A stretch of 43,743 nt of DNA. Source: WJMB01 sp964581465 (GTDB lineage Bacteria; RBG-13-66-14). Shown here one piece after another: positions 32,199 to 40,345 of this stretch. The DNA lies in contig CAZOOP010000035.1 in assembly GCA_964581465.1 (NCBI GenBank), positions 1 to 43,743 of the forward strand, read 5' to 3'. A program made the position numbers and the translations under genes. The notes under the pieces were generated by a model. The model saw only the letters and a list, made by a program, of their open reading frames with translations. It searched no databases and had not been told where the DNA came from. Positions within the stretch are counted from its first letter, which is position 1, and each line of letters begins with the position of its first letter.

Positions 32199-32890
32199 GG
32201 GGTGCCGAGGGGTGTTGGACGGCGGGATACCGGGAGGGACGGCGGCAGTTACCAGGATAGCGGGCTTTGATGAACAACGGGCGATTGATCAGGCTGATAT
32301 CAGACGACTGCTAGGACGTGGGCGGTCTCGGTTGGCGTTCTGAGATGCGACGAGTTTGCGGGGTGTCGCAATCATGATTCCGTTTGGGATACTCATCGGA
32401 TGAAACGCGGTGACAGCCCGCTGGGCGTTTGTCAATGATTGCTTCCGGCTTCATTTGCCCACGAGTTCGTAAATCCGCGGTCCCGCCGGTCTTCCGGCAA
32501 GCAGATAGTCAAAGGACAGGCTGAGAGCAAGCTGTTGCTAGAATAGGCGCTTCCCTCAATCAGAATGTCCGGACGGCTTCATGCGAATGATTATCCTGAC
32601 CGGGTGCGGTCGATCAAGTGAGTCGCTGAAACGTTGCGCTGGAGTGTTCACCTGGATAGGCCGTCATTTGCGCATACAAAAGGGTCGTCCGGAGACAACC
32701 CTTTTGCATGGCGAATGAATACGCTGGGTGTTATCCACAGCTCTTCAGATACACTTGACAGCGGCGCGGTAGAGCCGCCACTCGGACGCTAGCACGCTCG
32801 ACATGTCATGGGCCAACGGGGTGTTCGGGGTGACCGTGGTATGGACCCCGCTTGCCCTTGTGATCAGGCGGGCCTTATCCCGGCCCGGTC
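32199..32890. other. Gap between ruvA and the SWG microprotein gene
   Basis: 692 bp, no convincing gene. A strong inverted repeat is at 32676-32707 (CAAAAGGGT / ACCCTTTTG, loop about 12 nt), a possible bidirectional terminator. GGGATACTCATC near 32387 and GATTATCC near 32589 vaguely recall element ends. Confidence 0.4.
32676..32707. terminator. Hairpin in the ruvA/microprotein gap
   Basis: ACAAAAGGGT and ACCCTTTTGC arms around a 12-nt GC-rich loop. Each arm brings T-rich sequence on one strand, so it could end transcripts coming from either side. Confidence 0.45.
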
Positions 32891-33022
32891 CTATTCGAGG
32901 CTGGTGACGGCGTCGGCCTTGAGCAGACCCCAACTGGTCTCGACGGTGGCGGTGGCGGCGGTCAAACCGGCGACGGCCAGTACGGCCAGGACGATCAGGA
33001 TGATCACGGTGCGGCGTTTCAT
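32891..33022 (-). CDS. 43-aa microprotein: signal peptide plus SWG tail
   Basis: 43 aa. It starts MKRRTVIILIVLAVLAVAGL, a clear signal peptide or single helix, and continues TAATATVETSWGLLKADAV to the end. There is no globular domain: what follows the signal peptide is the V-E-T-S-W-G-x-[IL]-K motif found at the extreme C-terminus of three larger exported proteins here. It is a real gene by its signals: GGGAGG lies 5 nt before the ATG and a TTGACG-17-TATTAA promoter sits upstream. It might be a partner or competitor in sorting, a membrane-anchored peptide, or the leftover of an internal deletion that fused the two ends of a larger gene. Function unknown. Confidence 0.75.
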   Translation of the reverse strand: MKRRTVIILIVLAVLAVAGLTAATATVETSWGLLKADAVTSLE

Positions 33023-33091
33023 TAAAACCTCCCGCGGGTTGAACCGGGGAACCGGTGGCGGTTGAAGTGGGGTTTCCGCTTGACGCTTGTA

Positions 33092-33120
33092 TTAATAGCA
33101 CGCCGGGAGGGGGGCGTCAA
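33092..33120 (-). promoter_or_regulatory. Promoter of the SWG microprotein gene
   Basis: Minus strand TTGACG (33120-33115), 17 nt, TATTAA (33097-33092). The leader is about 65 nt with a GC-rich middle. Confidence 0.75.
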
Positions 33121-33134
33121 GTTCCGCCTTTTTT

Positions 33135-33653
33135 TCAGACGTTCTTGCGGCGGCGCAGCAGGCGGCTGAGCAGGGCGCGGAAGGTGCGGGCGTAGGCCCG
33201 GTTGCTCATTCGCGAGCGGTCGGCGGCCAGGCGGCGGCGCACCTTGGCGGTCAAGGCCCGGCGTTGGTCCGCGTCGAGGGAGCGCCAGAGGCCGCGCTCG
33301 GGCCAGGGTTCACCGGTTGAGCCGCTTTCGGTCTCGGAATCGTCAGACTTCAGGGCTGACGGCCGCCGTCGCTCTCCGGCTTCATCGGCTCCGCCGACGC
33401 CCCGGCGGGCCAGCTCCGCCGCGGCGGCTGCCACGGCCCGGCGACAGTAGCTCAGCGCGGGTCGCTTGCTTTCGAGGCGCTCGCGGAGGGCCTCGGTGAC
33501 CCCCGCCTCCACGGCGGCCGGCGGGTAGCCCCGGCTCTTCCAGCGCTGGAGCTCCTCGAGGTCCCGGGGCGACAGCGCCAGGGGATAGCCGAAGCGGCGC
33601 GCCAGCAGCCGCTGGATCTCTTCCAGGTAGGCGTCGGATTCGGGCAGGTCCAT
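33135..33653 (-). CDS. Conserved-looking cytoplasmic protein of unknown function
   Basis: 172 aa, no signal peptide. The first half (ALSPRDLEELQRWKSRGYPP, then AVEAGVTEALRERLESKRPA, then LSYCRRAVAAAAAELAR) has a helical pattern seen in uncharacterised proteins where an SPRDL-W-GxP segment and a YC motif recur. A low-complexity Ser/Glu linker follows, then a second basic helical part (ADQRRALTAKVRRRL, SNRAYARTFRALLSRLLRRRKN), possibly nucleic-acid binding. ATG at 33653 is chosen over an upstream in-frame start because the promoter at 33661-33689 overlaps the longer version. Divergent from nusB across a tandem repeat. Confidence 0.65.
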   Translation of the reverse strand: MDLPESDAYLEEIQRLLARRFGYPLALSPRDLEELQRWKSRGYPPAAVEAGVTEALRERLESKRPALSYCRRAVAAAAAELARRGVGGADEAGERRRPSALKSDDSETESGSTGEPWPERGLWRSLDADQRRALTAKVRRRLAADRSRMSNRAYARTFRALLSRLLRRRKNV

Positions 33654-33660
33654 GCCCCCC

Positions 33661-33689
33661 TTATAGCACAGCGCGGGAAACATTCCAAG
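33661..33689 (-). promoter_or_regulatory. Promoter with a near-leaderless start
   Basis: Minus strand TTGGAA, 17 nt, TATAAG, the -10 ending about 8 nt before the ATG at 33653. The mRNA should start at or next to the start codon. Confidence 0.6.
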
Positions 33690-33770
33690 ACACCATTGTC
33701 AAGACACCAGTGCCGAGACACCAGTGCCGAGACACCAGTGCCGAGACACCAGTGCCGAGACACCAGTCCG
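33687..33770 (+). repeat. 14-bp tandem repeat, six units
   Basis: Six units of GAGACACCAGTGCC or variants: AAGACACCATTGTC, AAGACACCAGTGCC, three exact GAGACACCAGTGCC, and GAGACACCAGTCCG. It lies between the divergent 33653 gene and nusB. Divergence at the outer units and identity in the middle fit slipped-strand expansion. It could be a set of protein-binding sites; 14 bp is not a whole number of helical turns. Confidence 0.9.
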
Positions 33771-33796
33771 CGCAACCAACCACGAGGTGAGCTTCG

Positions 33797-34204
33797 ATGA
33801 CCAACCGACGGGTGGCCCGGGAAAGCGCCCTGCAGATGCTCTACCAGCTCGAGATCACCGGCGACGACCTGGAAAACGTGGCGGCCAAATACTGGTCGGT
33901 GCGCTTTCCGGCGGCGGAGGCGCGCAGCTACGCCGACCGGCTCGTCGGCACCGTCCAGCGGCGGCGCGAAGAGATCGATGAGCTGCTGACCCGCCACCTG
34001 ACCAACTACCGTCTCTCTCGGCTGGGCGTGGTGGAGCGCAGCCTGCTGCGCTCAGCCTGCGCCGAGCTGCTGCTCGAGGTCACCCCGGCCCGGGTGGTCA
34101 TCGATGAGTCCGTGGAAATCGCCCGGGACTACGCCGGCGATGACGCCGCCGGCCTGGTCAACGCTGTGCTGGATCGCCTGGCAAGAGCTCAGGGGCTGCT
34201 GTAG
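33797..34204 (+). CDS. nusB: Transcription antitermination factor NusB
   Basis: 135 aa, all-helical RNA-binding protein that with NusE (S10) binds boxA RNA in rRNA antitermination. Typical features: RRVARESALQMLYQLEITGD at the N-terminus, LTNYRLSRLGVVERSLLRSA in the middle and VVIDESVEIARDYAGDDAAGLVNAVLD near the end. Length is normal. ATG follows GAGGTGAG. It is not next to ribH or other usual partners. The tandem repeat 27 bp upstream occupies the promoter region. Confidence 0.95.
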   Translation: MTNRRVARESALQMLYQLEITGDDLENVAAKYWSVRFPAAEARSYADRLVGTVQRRREEIDELLTRHLTNYRLSRLGVVERSLLRSACAELLLEVTPARVVIDESVEIARDYAGDDAAGLVNAVLDRLARAQGLL

Positions 34205-34710
34205 AATCCTCTATTCACCGATTGGCGCAAAGATGTCGCAACTTGATTAATCGCTAATTGGTTTCTGATAATGTGTGAGACATTTGGGGGACAATCGGTG
34301 TTAAATACGCATTGAAAGGCGTATAAAGGCCGCTGGAAGGCAGTTGAACTTGAGCTTTCGTTTTCAAGTCTCCGAGGGAACCGGGCGGTTCATCGGGCGC
34401 TGAAACCTTGCGCAACCCAGCATACCGCCATACTCTCGATCAGCCGCATCTGAAACACAGACGACTTGCCGACTTGCGCCGTGACGGCCGAGAGCGGTAG
34501 CGGCGTTGTGCTGCTCGATTGCGTCGATCATCATGTCGATCGGTTTTCACGCCATCGAACGCCTGATCCGCTGAGCTCCGCGAGTGACTTTCAAGCGCTT
34601 CCAGCCGGCCGCCCGTATCCAAGCCGCTCCGATCCCTGCGCTCCAAGTGACGAACCGGGTGACGAACCGGCAACCCTGGACGCCGCTATCTCTCGAAAAC
34701 GAGGTCGCCG
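34205..34710. other. Gap between nusB and the M28 peptidase gene
   Basis: 506 bp, no convincing gene. A perfect 12-bp tandem duplication GTGACGAACCGG x2 is at 34647-34670, 40 bp before the peptidase start. No clear promoter or terminator. Confidence 0.4.
34647..34670 (+). repeat. 12-bp tandem duplication
   Basis: GTGACGAACCGG repeated twice without a gap, in the leader region of the M28 peptidase gene. Confidence 0.85.
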
Positions 34711-35616
34711 ATGAACCGCCGTTCGCTCCCGCTGGTCCCCCTGGTTCTGCTGACGCTCTGCTTGAGCGCCGGGGCCGTCGAGACGAGCTTCGATCAACGA
34801 CGCGCCTGGACGCTGCTGGAGGAGCAACTGGCCCTCGGACCGCGCTACCCCGGCTCCCCGGGGCATACGGCGGCCCGCTGGTGGATCATCGGCGAGCTGG
34901 CCCCCCTGGTCGACGAGCTGACCCTGCAGCGTTTCGAGTACCAGCCGCCCTTCGGCGAGGCGTTGACCGCGACCAACATCATCGGCCTGCTCAACCCCGA
35001 GGCCGAGACCCGGGTGATGCTGGGCGCCCACTGGGACACCCGGCGCTACGCCGACGAGGACCCGGAGCCGGCCCGACGCGGCGAGCCCGTCCCCGGAGCA
35101 AGCGACGGGGCCAGCGGGGTGGCCGTACTGCTCGAGCTGGCCCGGGTCTTCGCCGAGGCCTCCCCCGAGGTCGGCGTGCTCTTCGTCTTCTTCGACCTCG
35201 AGGACCAGGGGCGTATCGGTGGTCAGGAGTTCTGCATCGGTTCGGAGCGCCTGGCCGCCACTGAGGCGCTGGAGTTCGACTACGGCGTCATCGTCGATCT
35301 GGTCGGCGACGCCGAGCTCAACCTGCATCCCGAGGGCCACTCCCTGCGCTACGCCCCGGAGCTGGTCCGGCGGGTCTGGGATATCGCCGCCGAGTTGGGC
35401 GAGTCGGCCTTCATCGACGAGCCGCGCCACACCATCACCGATGACCACCTGCCCTTCCTGCGACGGGGGCGGCCGGTGATCGACATTATCGATTTCGACT
35501 ACGTCTACTGGCACACCGTTGAGGACACCGCGGCCAACTGCTCGCCGGACAGCCTGGTAGCGGTGGGCCGGGTGGTCGAGACGCTGCTGCGCCGAGCCGG
35601 GAGCGGGGGATGGTAA
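34711..35616 (+). CDS. Exported M28 peptidase / glutaminyl cyclase-like zinc enzyme
   Basis: 301 aa. Signal peptide residues 1-22 (VPLVLLTLCLSAGA). The M28 zinc site is visible: AHWDTRRYAD (His/Asp), GASDGASGVAVLLELA (bridging Asp), FFDLEDQG (catalytic Glu) and the last ligand in FDYVYWHTVEDT. The YWHT-x2-DT ending and the LGPRYPGSPGH opening are typical of the glutaminyl-peptide cyclotransferase-like branch, so it may cyclise N-terminal Gln or act as an aminopeptidase. Single zinc or two-zinc use cannot be judged. ATG has GAGG upstream. Its stop overlaps the ATG of the AraC/GyrI remnant. Confidence 0.9.
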   Translation: MNRRSLPLVPLVLLTLCLSAGAVETSFDQRRAWTLLEEQLALGPRYPGSPGHTAARWWIIGELAPLVDELTLQRFEYQPPFGEALTATNIIGLLNPEAETRVMLGAHWDTRRYADEDPEPARRGEPVPGASDGASGVAVLLELARVFAEASPEVGVLFVFFDLEDQGRIGGQEFCIGSERLAATEALEFDYGVIVDLVGDAELNLHPEGHSLRYAPELVRRVWDIAAELGESAFIDEPRHTITDDHLPFLRRGRPVIDIIDFDYVYWHTVEDTAANCSPDSLVAVGRVVETLLRRAGSGGW

Positions 35617-36200
35617 GCGGCACGGAAACGCGGCGCGAGTACGGGCGGCGCATCAATTGGCCTGCGGAGAGGAGTCGGTCACCCGGATCGCCCTGGCGGC
35701 GGGCTACTCCTCGCCGGCGGCCTTCAGCCGGGCCTTCCGCCGTCGCTTCGCCGCCAGTCCCAGCGCCTACCGCGGGCTATGACAACGCCGCCATCGCCCA
35801 GGCCTGGGAGCTGCTCTTCGCCGGTTTGCGCGAAGCCGGGCCGCTCGACGGCCGCCCCCGGACCTTCGGTCTCTCCTGGGACGACCCGGCGATCGTCGAG
35901 CGCTCCACCTGCCGCTACGAGGCGGCCTGCGCCGTACCCGCCGGCACTCCGACGGGCGCCCTCGGCCCTCCCGCCGTGATCGTGCGCGAGCTCTCCGGTG
36001 GTCTCTTCGCCCGCCACCGTTACACCGGACCCCACGACGAAGTAAGACGGGGTTACGACCGGCTGATCCGTGGCTGGCTGGCGCATTCGCCCTTCACCAT
36101 GGCGAGTCGACCCAGCCGGGAGGAGTACCTGACCGATCCCCGGGCCACCCCGCCCGAGGAGATCGAGACCCTGCTGCACATCCCCCTGGAGGCGCTGTAG
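35610..36200 (+). pseudogene. AraC-family regulator with GyrI-like domain, disrupted
   Basis: It begins as REYGRRIN, the usual start of an AraC-type DNA-binding domain, then the first helix-turn-helix is missing. In another frame ACGEESVTRIALAAGYSSPA and FSRAFRRRFAASPSAYRG give the second helix-turn-helix, ending in TGA at 35780-35782. In the first frame again, GYDNAAIAQAWELLFAGLRE to the end is a complete GyrI-like ligand-binding domain. An internal deletion with frameshifts explains this; the DNA-binding domain is destroyed. A GyrI-only protein could still be made, since the frame is open from 35610 to 36200. The ATG overlaps the M28 peptidase stop. Confidence 0.75.
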
Positions 36201-36438
36201 ACAGACAGCCTCTCACCGGGATGGACCGGACGGCGCCGCTGCGTGCGGTTCGTTGTTAAGCTGAGATATCGTTTGTGGATTGAAAGGCCGCTGGAACAGC
36301 GGCCGTTCGGTTGACCAATCACCTGGCTCCCATGGAGAGTGCCCGTTCTTGAGCGGGTGCATCACCCGCGACAGCGCTCCCCCTGGGCTCCCAGCAATTG
36401 GCGCTTATCAGCGGGACAACGACACTGCGGGATTATTG
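36201..36438. other. Short gap before the adhesin-like gene's terminator
   Basis: No gene. A small hairpin GCGGGTGCATCACCCGC is at 36352-36368 (7-bp stem), possibly ending the plus-strand transcript. Confidence 0.35.
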
Positions 36439-36463
36439 AAAGGGACCGCCGGAGCGGTCCCTT
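36439..36463 (-). terminator. Terminator of the adhesin-like SWG gene
   Basis: Stem GGGACCGC / GCGGTCCC with loop CGGA, flanked AAA/TT, followed by TTTCAATAA on the minus strand. The hairpin is identical to the one at 37789-37811. Confidence 0.65.
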
Positions 36464-36517
36464 GTTATACCGTTTTCTGGTTGGGATTGGTTCAGGAACC
36501 AATCCGCACAAGCCTCC

Positions 36518-37663
36518 CTAGTCCAGGGTCTTGATCTCGCCCCAGGAGGCCTCGGTAACCTCGGAGTAGACGCCCTCGTCCACGGCGGTCCAGGCGGACA
36601 GATCGTCGAAGGCATCGTCGATCTCGGGAACCCAGGTGACTTCACCGAGATTGACCTCGAAGACGTCGTCGCCACCGATGTCGTTGTAGGAAGCGACGAA
36701 ATCCAGCGAAACCGTGGTGCTGCCGCTGAAGTCAAGCATCGGGGTGATCAGGCCGGTGTCCATGGTGGAGCCCGATCCCGCGTAGTCCGAATCGGCAACG
36801 GCGCAGAAGCCGTCACCGCCGGCGTAGTTGGTGCGGCCGGTCGTGTCGTTGCTCAACCAGACCTCGTCGCCGCCGTAGTTCTCGATGGTCCAGTCCGTGG
36901 GCGGCCAGGTTTCGAAGTCCTCGGTCAGCAGGTCGGCGCGGGTGTCGTCGGAGATGACCACCTGGTCGACCTCGGCCCACCAGTCCCAACTGGAGGTGTA
37001 GTAGTAGAACTCGACGACGCCCCACTCACCGGCGATGGCGGAGATGTCCAGGTTGACGGCTTCGCCGGGACCATACGCGTCGTGATCCTCGTCCCAGCTC
37101 AGCAGGTTGGTCCAGTTGTACGTGCCGTCCCAGGTCCAGACCCCGGCGCTGTTGATGCGCACGCCGTCGTCGGTGCCGGTGTTGTCGGACTCCCAGTAGA
37201 AAACGACGTAGACGGAGCCTTCGCCGAGCATCGTTTCCATGCCCAGCTCGACATAGGTCCAGCTTGACTCATCGGTGTCGTAAACGGCCAGCGGGGTTTC
37301 CACGTCGGGATCGAAGCTGCCCGAGGTGGGCTCGTAGTTCACCGCGTAAACAGCCATGAAGTCGTTGGCGTCGGCGGAGGCGAGGGTGTACTCGAAAGCC
37401 ACCCCGGCTTGCTCGATGCCGGTGAAATCGAAGGCGGTGGAGTTGTACATCCAGGTCTTGTCGCCGTAGCTGTAGCTGTCGCCGCCGTCGACGACGCAGG
37501 CGGCGCAGTCTTCGCCACCCTCGTTGTAGGCCTGCCAGTGAGCGGTCTGGCCGTCGCCGGGCTCGGCGCCGACGCTGAAGGCGCGGCTGTCCATCGAGAG
37601 GTCCGCGGTGCCCGCGAAGGCGACCGTGGCGATGGCGAGAAGGATCAGAGCTTTGCGGAACAT
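36518..37663 (-). CDS. Exported beta-sandwich protein with cleaved-adhesin-like domain and SWG tail
   Basis: 381 aa. ATG at 37663 (AAGGGG upstream) begins the signal peptide MFRKALILLAIATVAFAG. Residues about 20-250 are Trp/Tyr-rich beta sequence with one CAAC. From about 265, EDFETWPPTDWTIENYGG through YAGSGSTMDTGLITPMLDFSG is a cleaved-adhesin/MAM-like (choice-of-anchor J) domain, found in extracellular adhesins and peptidases of FCB bacteria. The last residues TEASWGEIKTLD are the SWG tail. It is probably a surface or secreted structural protein. It shares tail, signal-peptide style and terminator with the next gene, suggesting common descent or shared regulation. Confidence 0.85.
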   Translation of the reverse strand: MFRKALILLAIATVAFAGTADLSMDSRAFSVGAEPGDGQTAHWQAYNEGGEDCAACVVDGGDSYSYGDKTWMYNSTAFDFTGIEQAGVAFEYTLASADANDFMAVYAVNYEPTSGSFDPDVETPLAVYDTDESSWTYVELGMETMLGEGSVYVVFYWESDNTGTDDGVRINSAGVWTWDGTYNWTNLLSWDEDHDAYGPGEAVNLDISAIAGEWGVVEFYYYTSSWDWWAEVDQVVISDDTRADLLTEDFETWPPTDWTIENYGGDEVWLSNDTTGRTNYAGGDGFCAVADSDYAGSGSTMDTGLITPMLDFSGSTTVSLDFVASYNDIGGDDVFEVNLGEVTWVPEIDDAFDDLSAWTAVDEGVYSEVTEASWGEIKTLD

Positions 37664-37708
37664 ATGTTTCCCCTTTCTTTTCTTGTGAAGTACCAACTCT
37701 AACGATAC

Positions 37709-37737
37709 ATATTAGCACATCCCTATCTATTTGGCAA
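37709..37737 (-). promoter_or_regulatory. Promoter of the adhesin-like SWG gene
   Basis: Minus strand TTGCCA (37737-37732), 17 nt, TAATAT (37714-37709), about 45 nt upstream of the ATG. Confidence 0.65.
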
Positions 37738-37788
37738 TGTGCACTGGGCATCATCTTGATTATCTTGATAAAGCGCCGTTTATGTGAC

Positions 37789-37811
37789 AAGGGACCGCCG
37801 GAGCGGTCCCT
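37789..37811 (-). terminator. Terminator-like hairpin of the nidogen-like SWG gene
   Basis: GGGACCGC / GCGGTCCC with loop CGGA, followed by TTGTCAC on the minus strand. Same hairpin as 36439-36463; weak U-run. Confidence 0.6.
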
Positions 37812-37847
37812 CGTTTGCATCAGGTTGCTTGCGGTGCGGCGTCGGTC

Positions 37848-38597
37848 TTAGTCCATGACCTTGATCTCGCCCCAAGAGCTCTCGACGACGCTGGAACCGC
37901 CGAAGTAGTCGTCATCGGGTGTCAGCAGATACCACTCGCCGGGGGCGCAGTCCATGGGATCGTACTCCAACTCGGTGCCGGTGGTGACGTCGCCCTGGAT
38001 GCCGATGCATCCGTTGATGCTGGTGGTGCTGTTGTAGAGGAAGGCGATGTCGGAGTTGGTGGAGCCGCCCGGGGCCTCCCAGCCAATGAGCTCGAAGGTG
38101 ACCGGGCTGCCGCCGCCGTAGACCTCGACGTTGGAGAACAGCACGACGAAGTGGTCGGCGAACTCCTGGTAGTAGATGGCGCCGGCGCCTAAACCAGGAT
38201 CCAAGTCGCGCCACCAGGGGGCCATGAAGGTGTCGACACCGTAGGAGTTGGAACCGGGGATGTGCGTGTAAGACAGACCCAGGTAGGTGTCCTCGAAGTA
38301 GACCACGCCGTTGGAGCCGACGTAGATATCGTTGTAGGTGGTGCCGTAGAAGTTGAAATCGAAGGACAGGGTACCGGCCAGAGTGTGAGAGTCGTCGGTT
38401 AACCCCAGCGGAGTACCGGTGCCGGAGATGTCGACCCAGTTGTCGGTGAAGAAGTCGGGGTCCTCGACCTGGTCGTACCAGTAGTAGCCGCCGCCGTCGG
38501 GGCCGCCGCTGCCTCCGGGCGCGAAACCGGCGTCGAGAACGGGCAGGGCGAAGGCGCAGCCGGCGATGGCGAGCAAGACTAGAGCTTTGCGCAGCAT
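37848..38597 (-). CDS. Exported beta-sandwich protein (nidogen-like) with SWG tail
   Basis: 249 aa. ATG at 38597 has AGGAG 6 nt upstream; signal peptide MLRKALVLLAIAGCAFA. The body, DISGTGTPLGLTDDSHTLAG, FDFNFYGTTYNDIYVGSNGV, then TFMAPWWRDLDPGLGAG and FVVLFSNVEVYG, follows the pattern of extracellular NIDO-like beta domains frequent in T9SS-rich bacteria. The end VVESSWGEIKVMD is the SWG tail. Two Cys (IGIQGD preceded by NGC, and DCAPGEW) may form a disulfide. It is likely surface-exposed or secreted. The first ten residues are nearly those of the 36518 protein (M[LF]RKAL[VI]LLAI). Confidence 0.85.
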   Translation of the reverse strand: MLRKALVLLAIAGCAFALPVLDAGFAPGGSGGPDGGGYYWYDQVEDPDFFTDNWVDISGTGTPLGLTDDSHTLAGTLSFDFNFYGTTYNDIYVGSNGVVYFEDTYLGLSYTHIPGSNSYGVDTFMAPWWRDLDPGLGAGAIYYQEFADHFVVLFSNVEVYGGGSPVTFELIGWEAPGGSTNSDIAFLYNSTTSINGCIGIQGDVTTGTELEYDPMDCAPGEWYLLTPDDDYFGGSSVVESSWGEIKVMD

Positions 38598-38693
38598 ACT
38601 TACTCCTATCGTTTGTTTTGTCGTGACGGGTGGGTTGGATTATTGAGCGGGATGAGACTACGTGCCCAACTTTATCTGACATAGTCAACGAAA

Positions 38694-39030
38694 GGGATTA
38701 TCATAGATATCTGAACCGTCATATCCGACCAATGGATTGTCATTCATGCGCTATTTTCCATAATCGCCACCATTATCATACCGCTGCTTAGTGGCGATGC
38801 ACCTGGACCTGCGTTAAGTGTCGCCGGAAGCCCGAGGCTATTGGTCCCGCTCAGGAGTCGGCCAGGTTGTGAGATAAGGATCTGAAGACGACGCTCTATT
38901 GCCTGCTTTAGAAGTTTCGACCGCTATCCGCCTTCGCTGGTTGACGCCTCGCTGCGGGTAGATACCACGCCCCCTTCTCAAGGTGGATTTCCTGAGTTGC
39001 GAATGCTTGTTTCAGTTTCTTTTGACATTC
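38694..39030 (+). repeat. Truncated MITE-like copy (right block only)
   Basis: It starts GGGATTATCATAGATATC at 38694. From 38758 it aligns over about 270 bp with the right block at 14690-14970 (shared TCGACCGNTATCCGCCTTCG, GGTTGACG, CTGAGTTG). It loses similarity just before the expected terminal TGTGATGATCCC, so the right end is missing. Confidence 0.65.
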
Positions 39031-39429
39031 AATTACTTAACTATATTATGCCTGCTCGCAACCGGTGTCAACAAAAATAAACGGCAGCCTGGAGCGTGAT
39101 CGGTGAAAAACAGGCTGATCGGTTGCGGCTTGCCGGCTGATCAGCGCCGCTTTGAAAACGCTCCCCTGCGGAACAAGAAACTATCAGCGGATACTTGACC
39201 ACGGGGTCGGAAAAAGCAACGGACCGCATTATTAAAGAGAATAATGTTGAGAGAATGACAGTTGGCAGGCGGGATGGCAGGCTTGCTGCAAAATCTGTTG
39301 GTGGCGGATCGAGGAGTCAAACATATTCCGGTTACCCTCTTCGGCGATTCGGGGCGGTTGGGTCGACTGCTTGATAGTATCCGCTTCGACGACACCGGCC
39401 AGTGCCTATGCGCCATAATTTATATATCT
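39031..39429. other. Gap with no recognised content
   Basis: About 400 bp between two element pieces. Small ORFs on both strands resemble nothing I know. A GGCTGATC motif recurs twice near 39113 and 39136. Confidence 0.35.
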
Positions 39430-40167
39430 TTGGGATCGTATAACCCGACATGACCTGATTGTGATTGCATCCTGTCGGTAATAGAGGTGATGATCATAGG
39501 GTACCTGTTACAAGACTGACAGCGAATAAGTGGCGGCTAATGCGAACCTGGTCCTTAGCGAACCAGGATACAAGCGGACTTGTATATATATTTGACAGCA
39601 GATTATCGTTATCTGCTAGCTGTCGTAATAAATAAGTGTCATAATAAAAAAGTGACGTAACTAATAAGTACGATAATAATGAGCAAGGCTAAAAAACGCT
39701 CCCGGACCAGTCCACTCCAGCGCTAAACTCCGCCCCCTTCGAATAATGTTTTGAGACGGGGACATGCAGAATCAAGTTTAGTCTGCAACCCTGACCCCAC
39801 GGTGCTCGCTCATGATATATACTTATTATAAGGATGCTAATTATCGCAGCCCAGTCATCATAGCCAACGGCGTCAAACAGTTTTTTCAGCTTGTAATTAC
39901 GTCGCTACGGGCACTAAGAAAATGTGCAAATCCATGTATCCGCCACATGCATTTCATTCCATGTGCGCTCCTGTTAAAACGCTAACTGCGTATGATTGAA
40001 TTGTTCTCCAGTAATGCTGTGGTATATTGCCGCTTGTAAATACAATAGGTAATAAAGATATGCAAAAAACGCTCGTGGTCATAATCGTGCATTTCAGGGT
40101 AGTGAAGAACGGCCCAGCGGGCCGCTCCAAATCAGCCTGATTTGGTCCGAACACGTTCCAGGATGCC
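39430..40167 (+). repeat. Truncated MITE-like copy (left and middle blocks)
   Basis: It begins GGGATCGTATAACCCGACATG, matching the left block of copy 2 (GGCATCGTATACCC...), with long similarity to about 39640 (GATTGTGATTGCATCCTG, GGTGATGATCATAGGGTACC). After about 450 bp of unique DNA comes the middle block at 40123-40167 (CTCCAAATCAGCCTGATTTGG, then GAACACGTTCCAGGATGCC). No right end is present. GTAATTACGTCGCTACGGGCAC (39893-39914) recurs inverted at 43322-43343. Confidence 0.65.
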
Positions 40168-40290
40168 CAATCCATAAGCTGGATGAGACTCTCCGCTGGT
40201 GCTGCCGTGCCTTTGGGGACGTTGCTCCGGCAGGCGGCGGCGGAAGGGGCGAAACACACCTTGATCCAGCTTCACCGCAGGCCATGTCCC

Positions 40291-40318
40291 TTGATGCGCG
40301 GGTCACCTATGCTATCAT
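40291..40318 (+). promoter_or_regulatory. Promoter of the RimK-like gene
   Basis: TTGATG, 16 nt, TATCAT; the leader to the ATG at 40346 is about 20 nt. Confidence 0.55.
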
Positions 40319-40345
40319 CATCCGGCACCCTTGCCCGGGAAGCCG

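Noticed and set aside
33687..33770. CRISPR array
   Set aside because: The 14-bp units are contiguous with no spacers and no cas genes are nearby.
39262..39453. A 63-codon ORF (LLVADRGVKHIPVTLFGDSG...) between element pieces
   Set aside because: It looks slightly protein-like but lacks a ribosome site, runs into the left end of an element copy, and matches no family I know.
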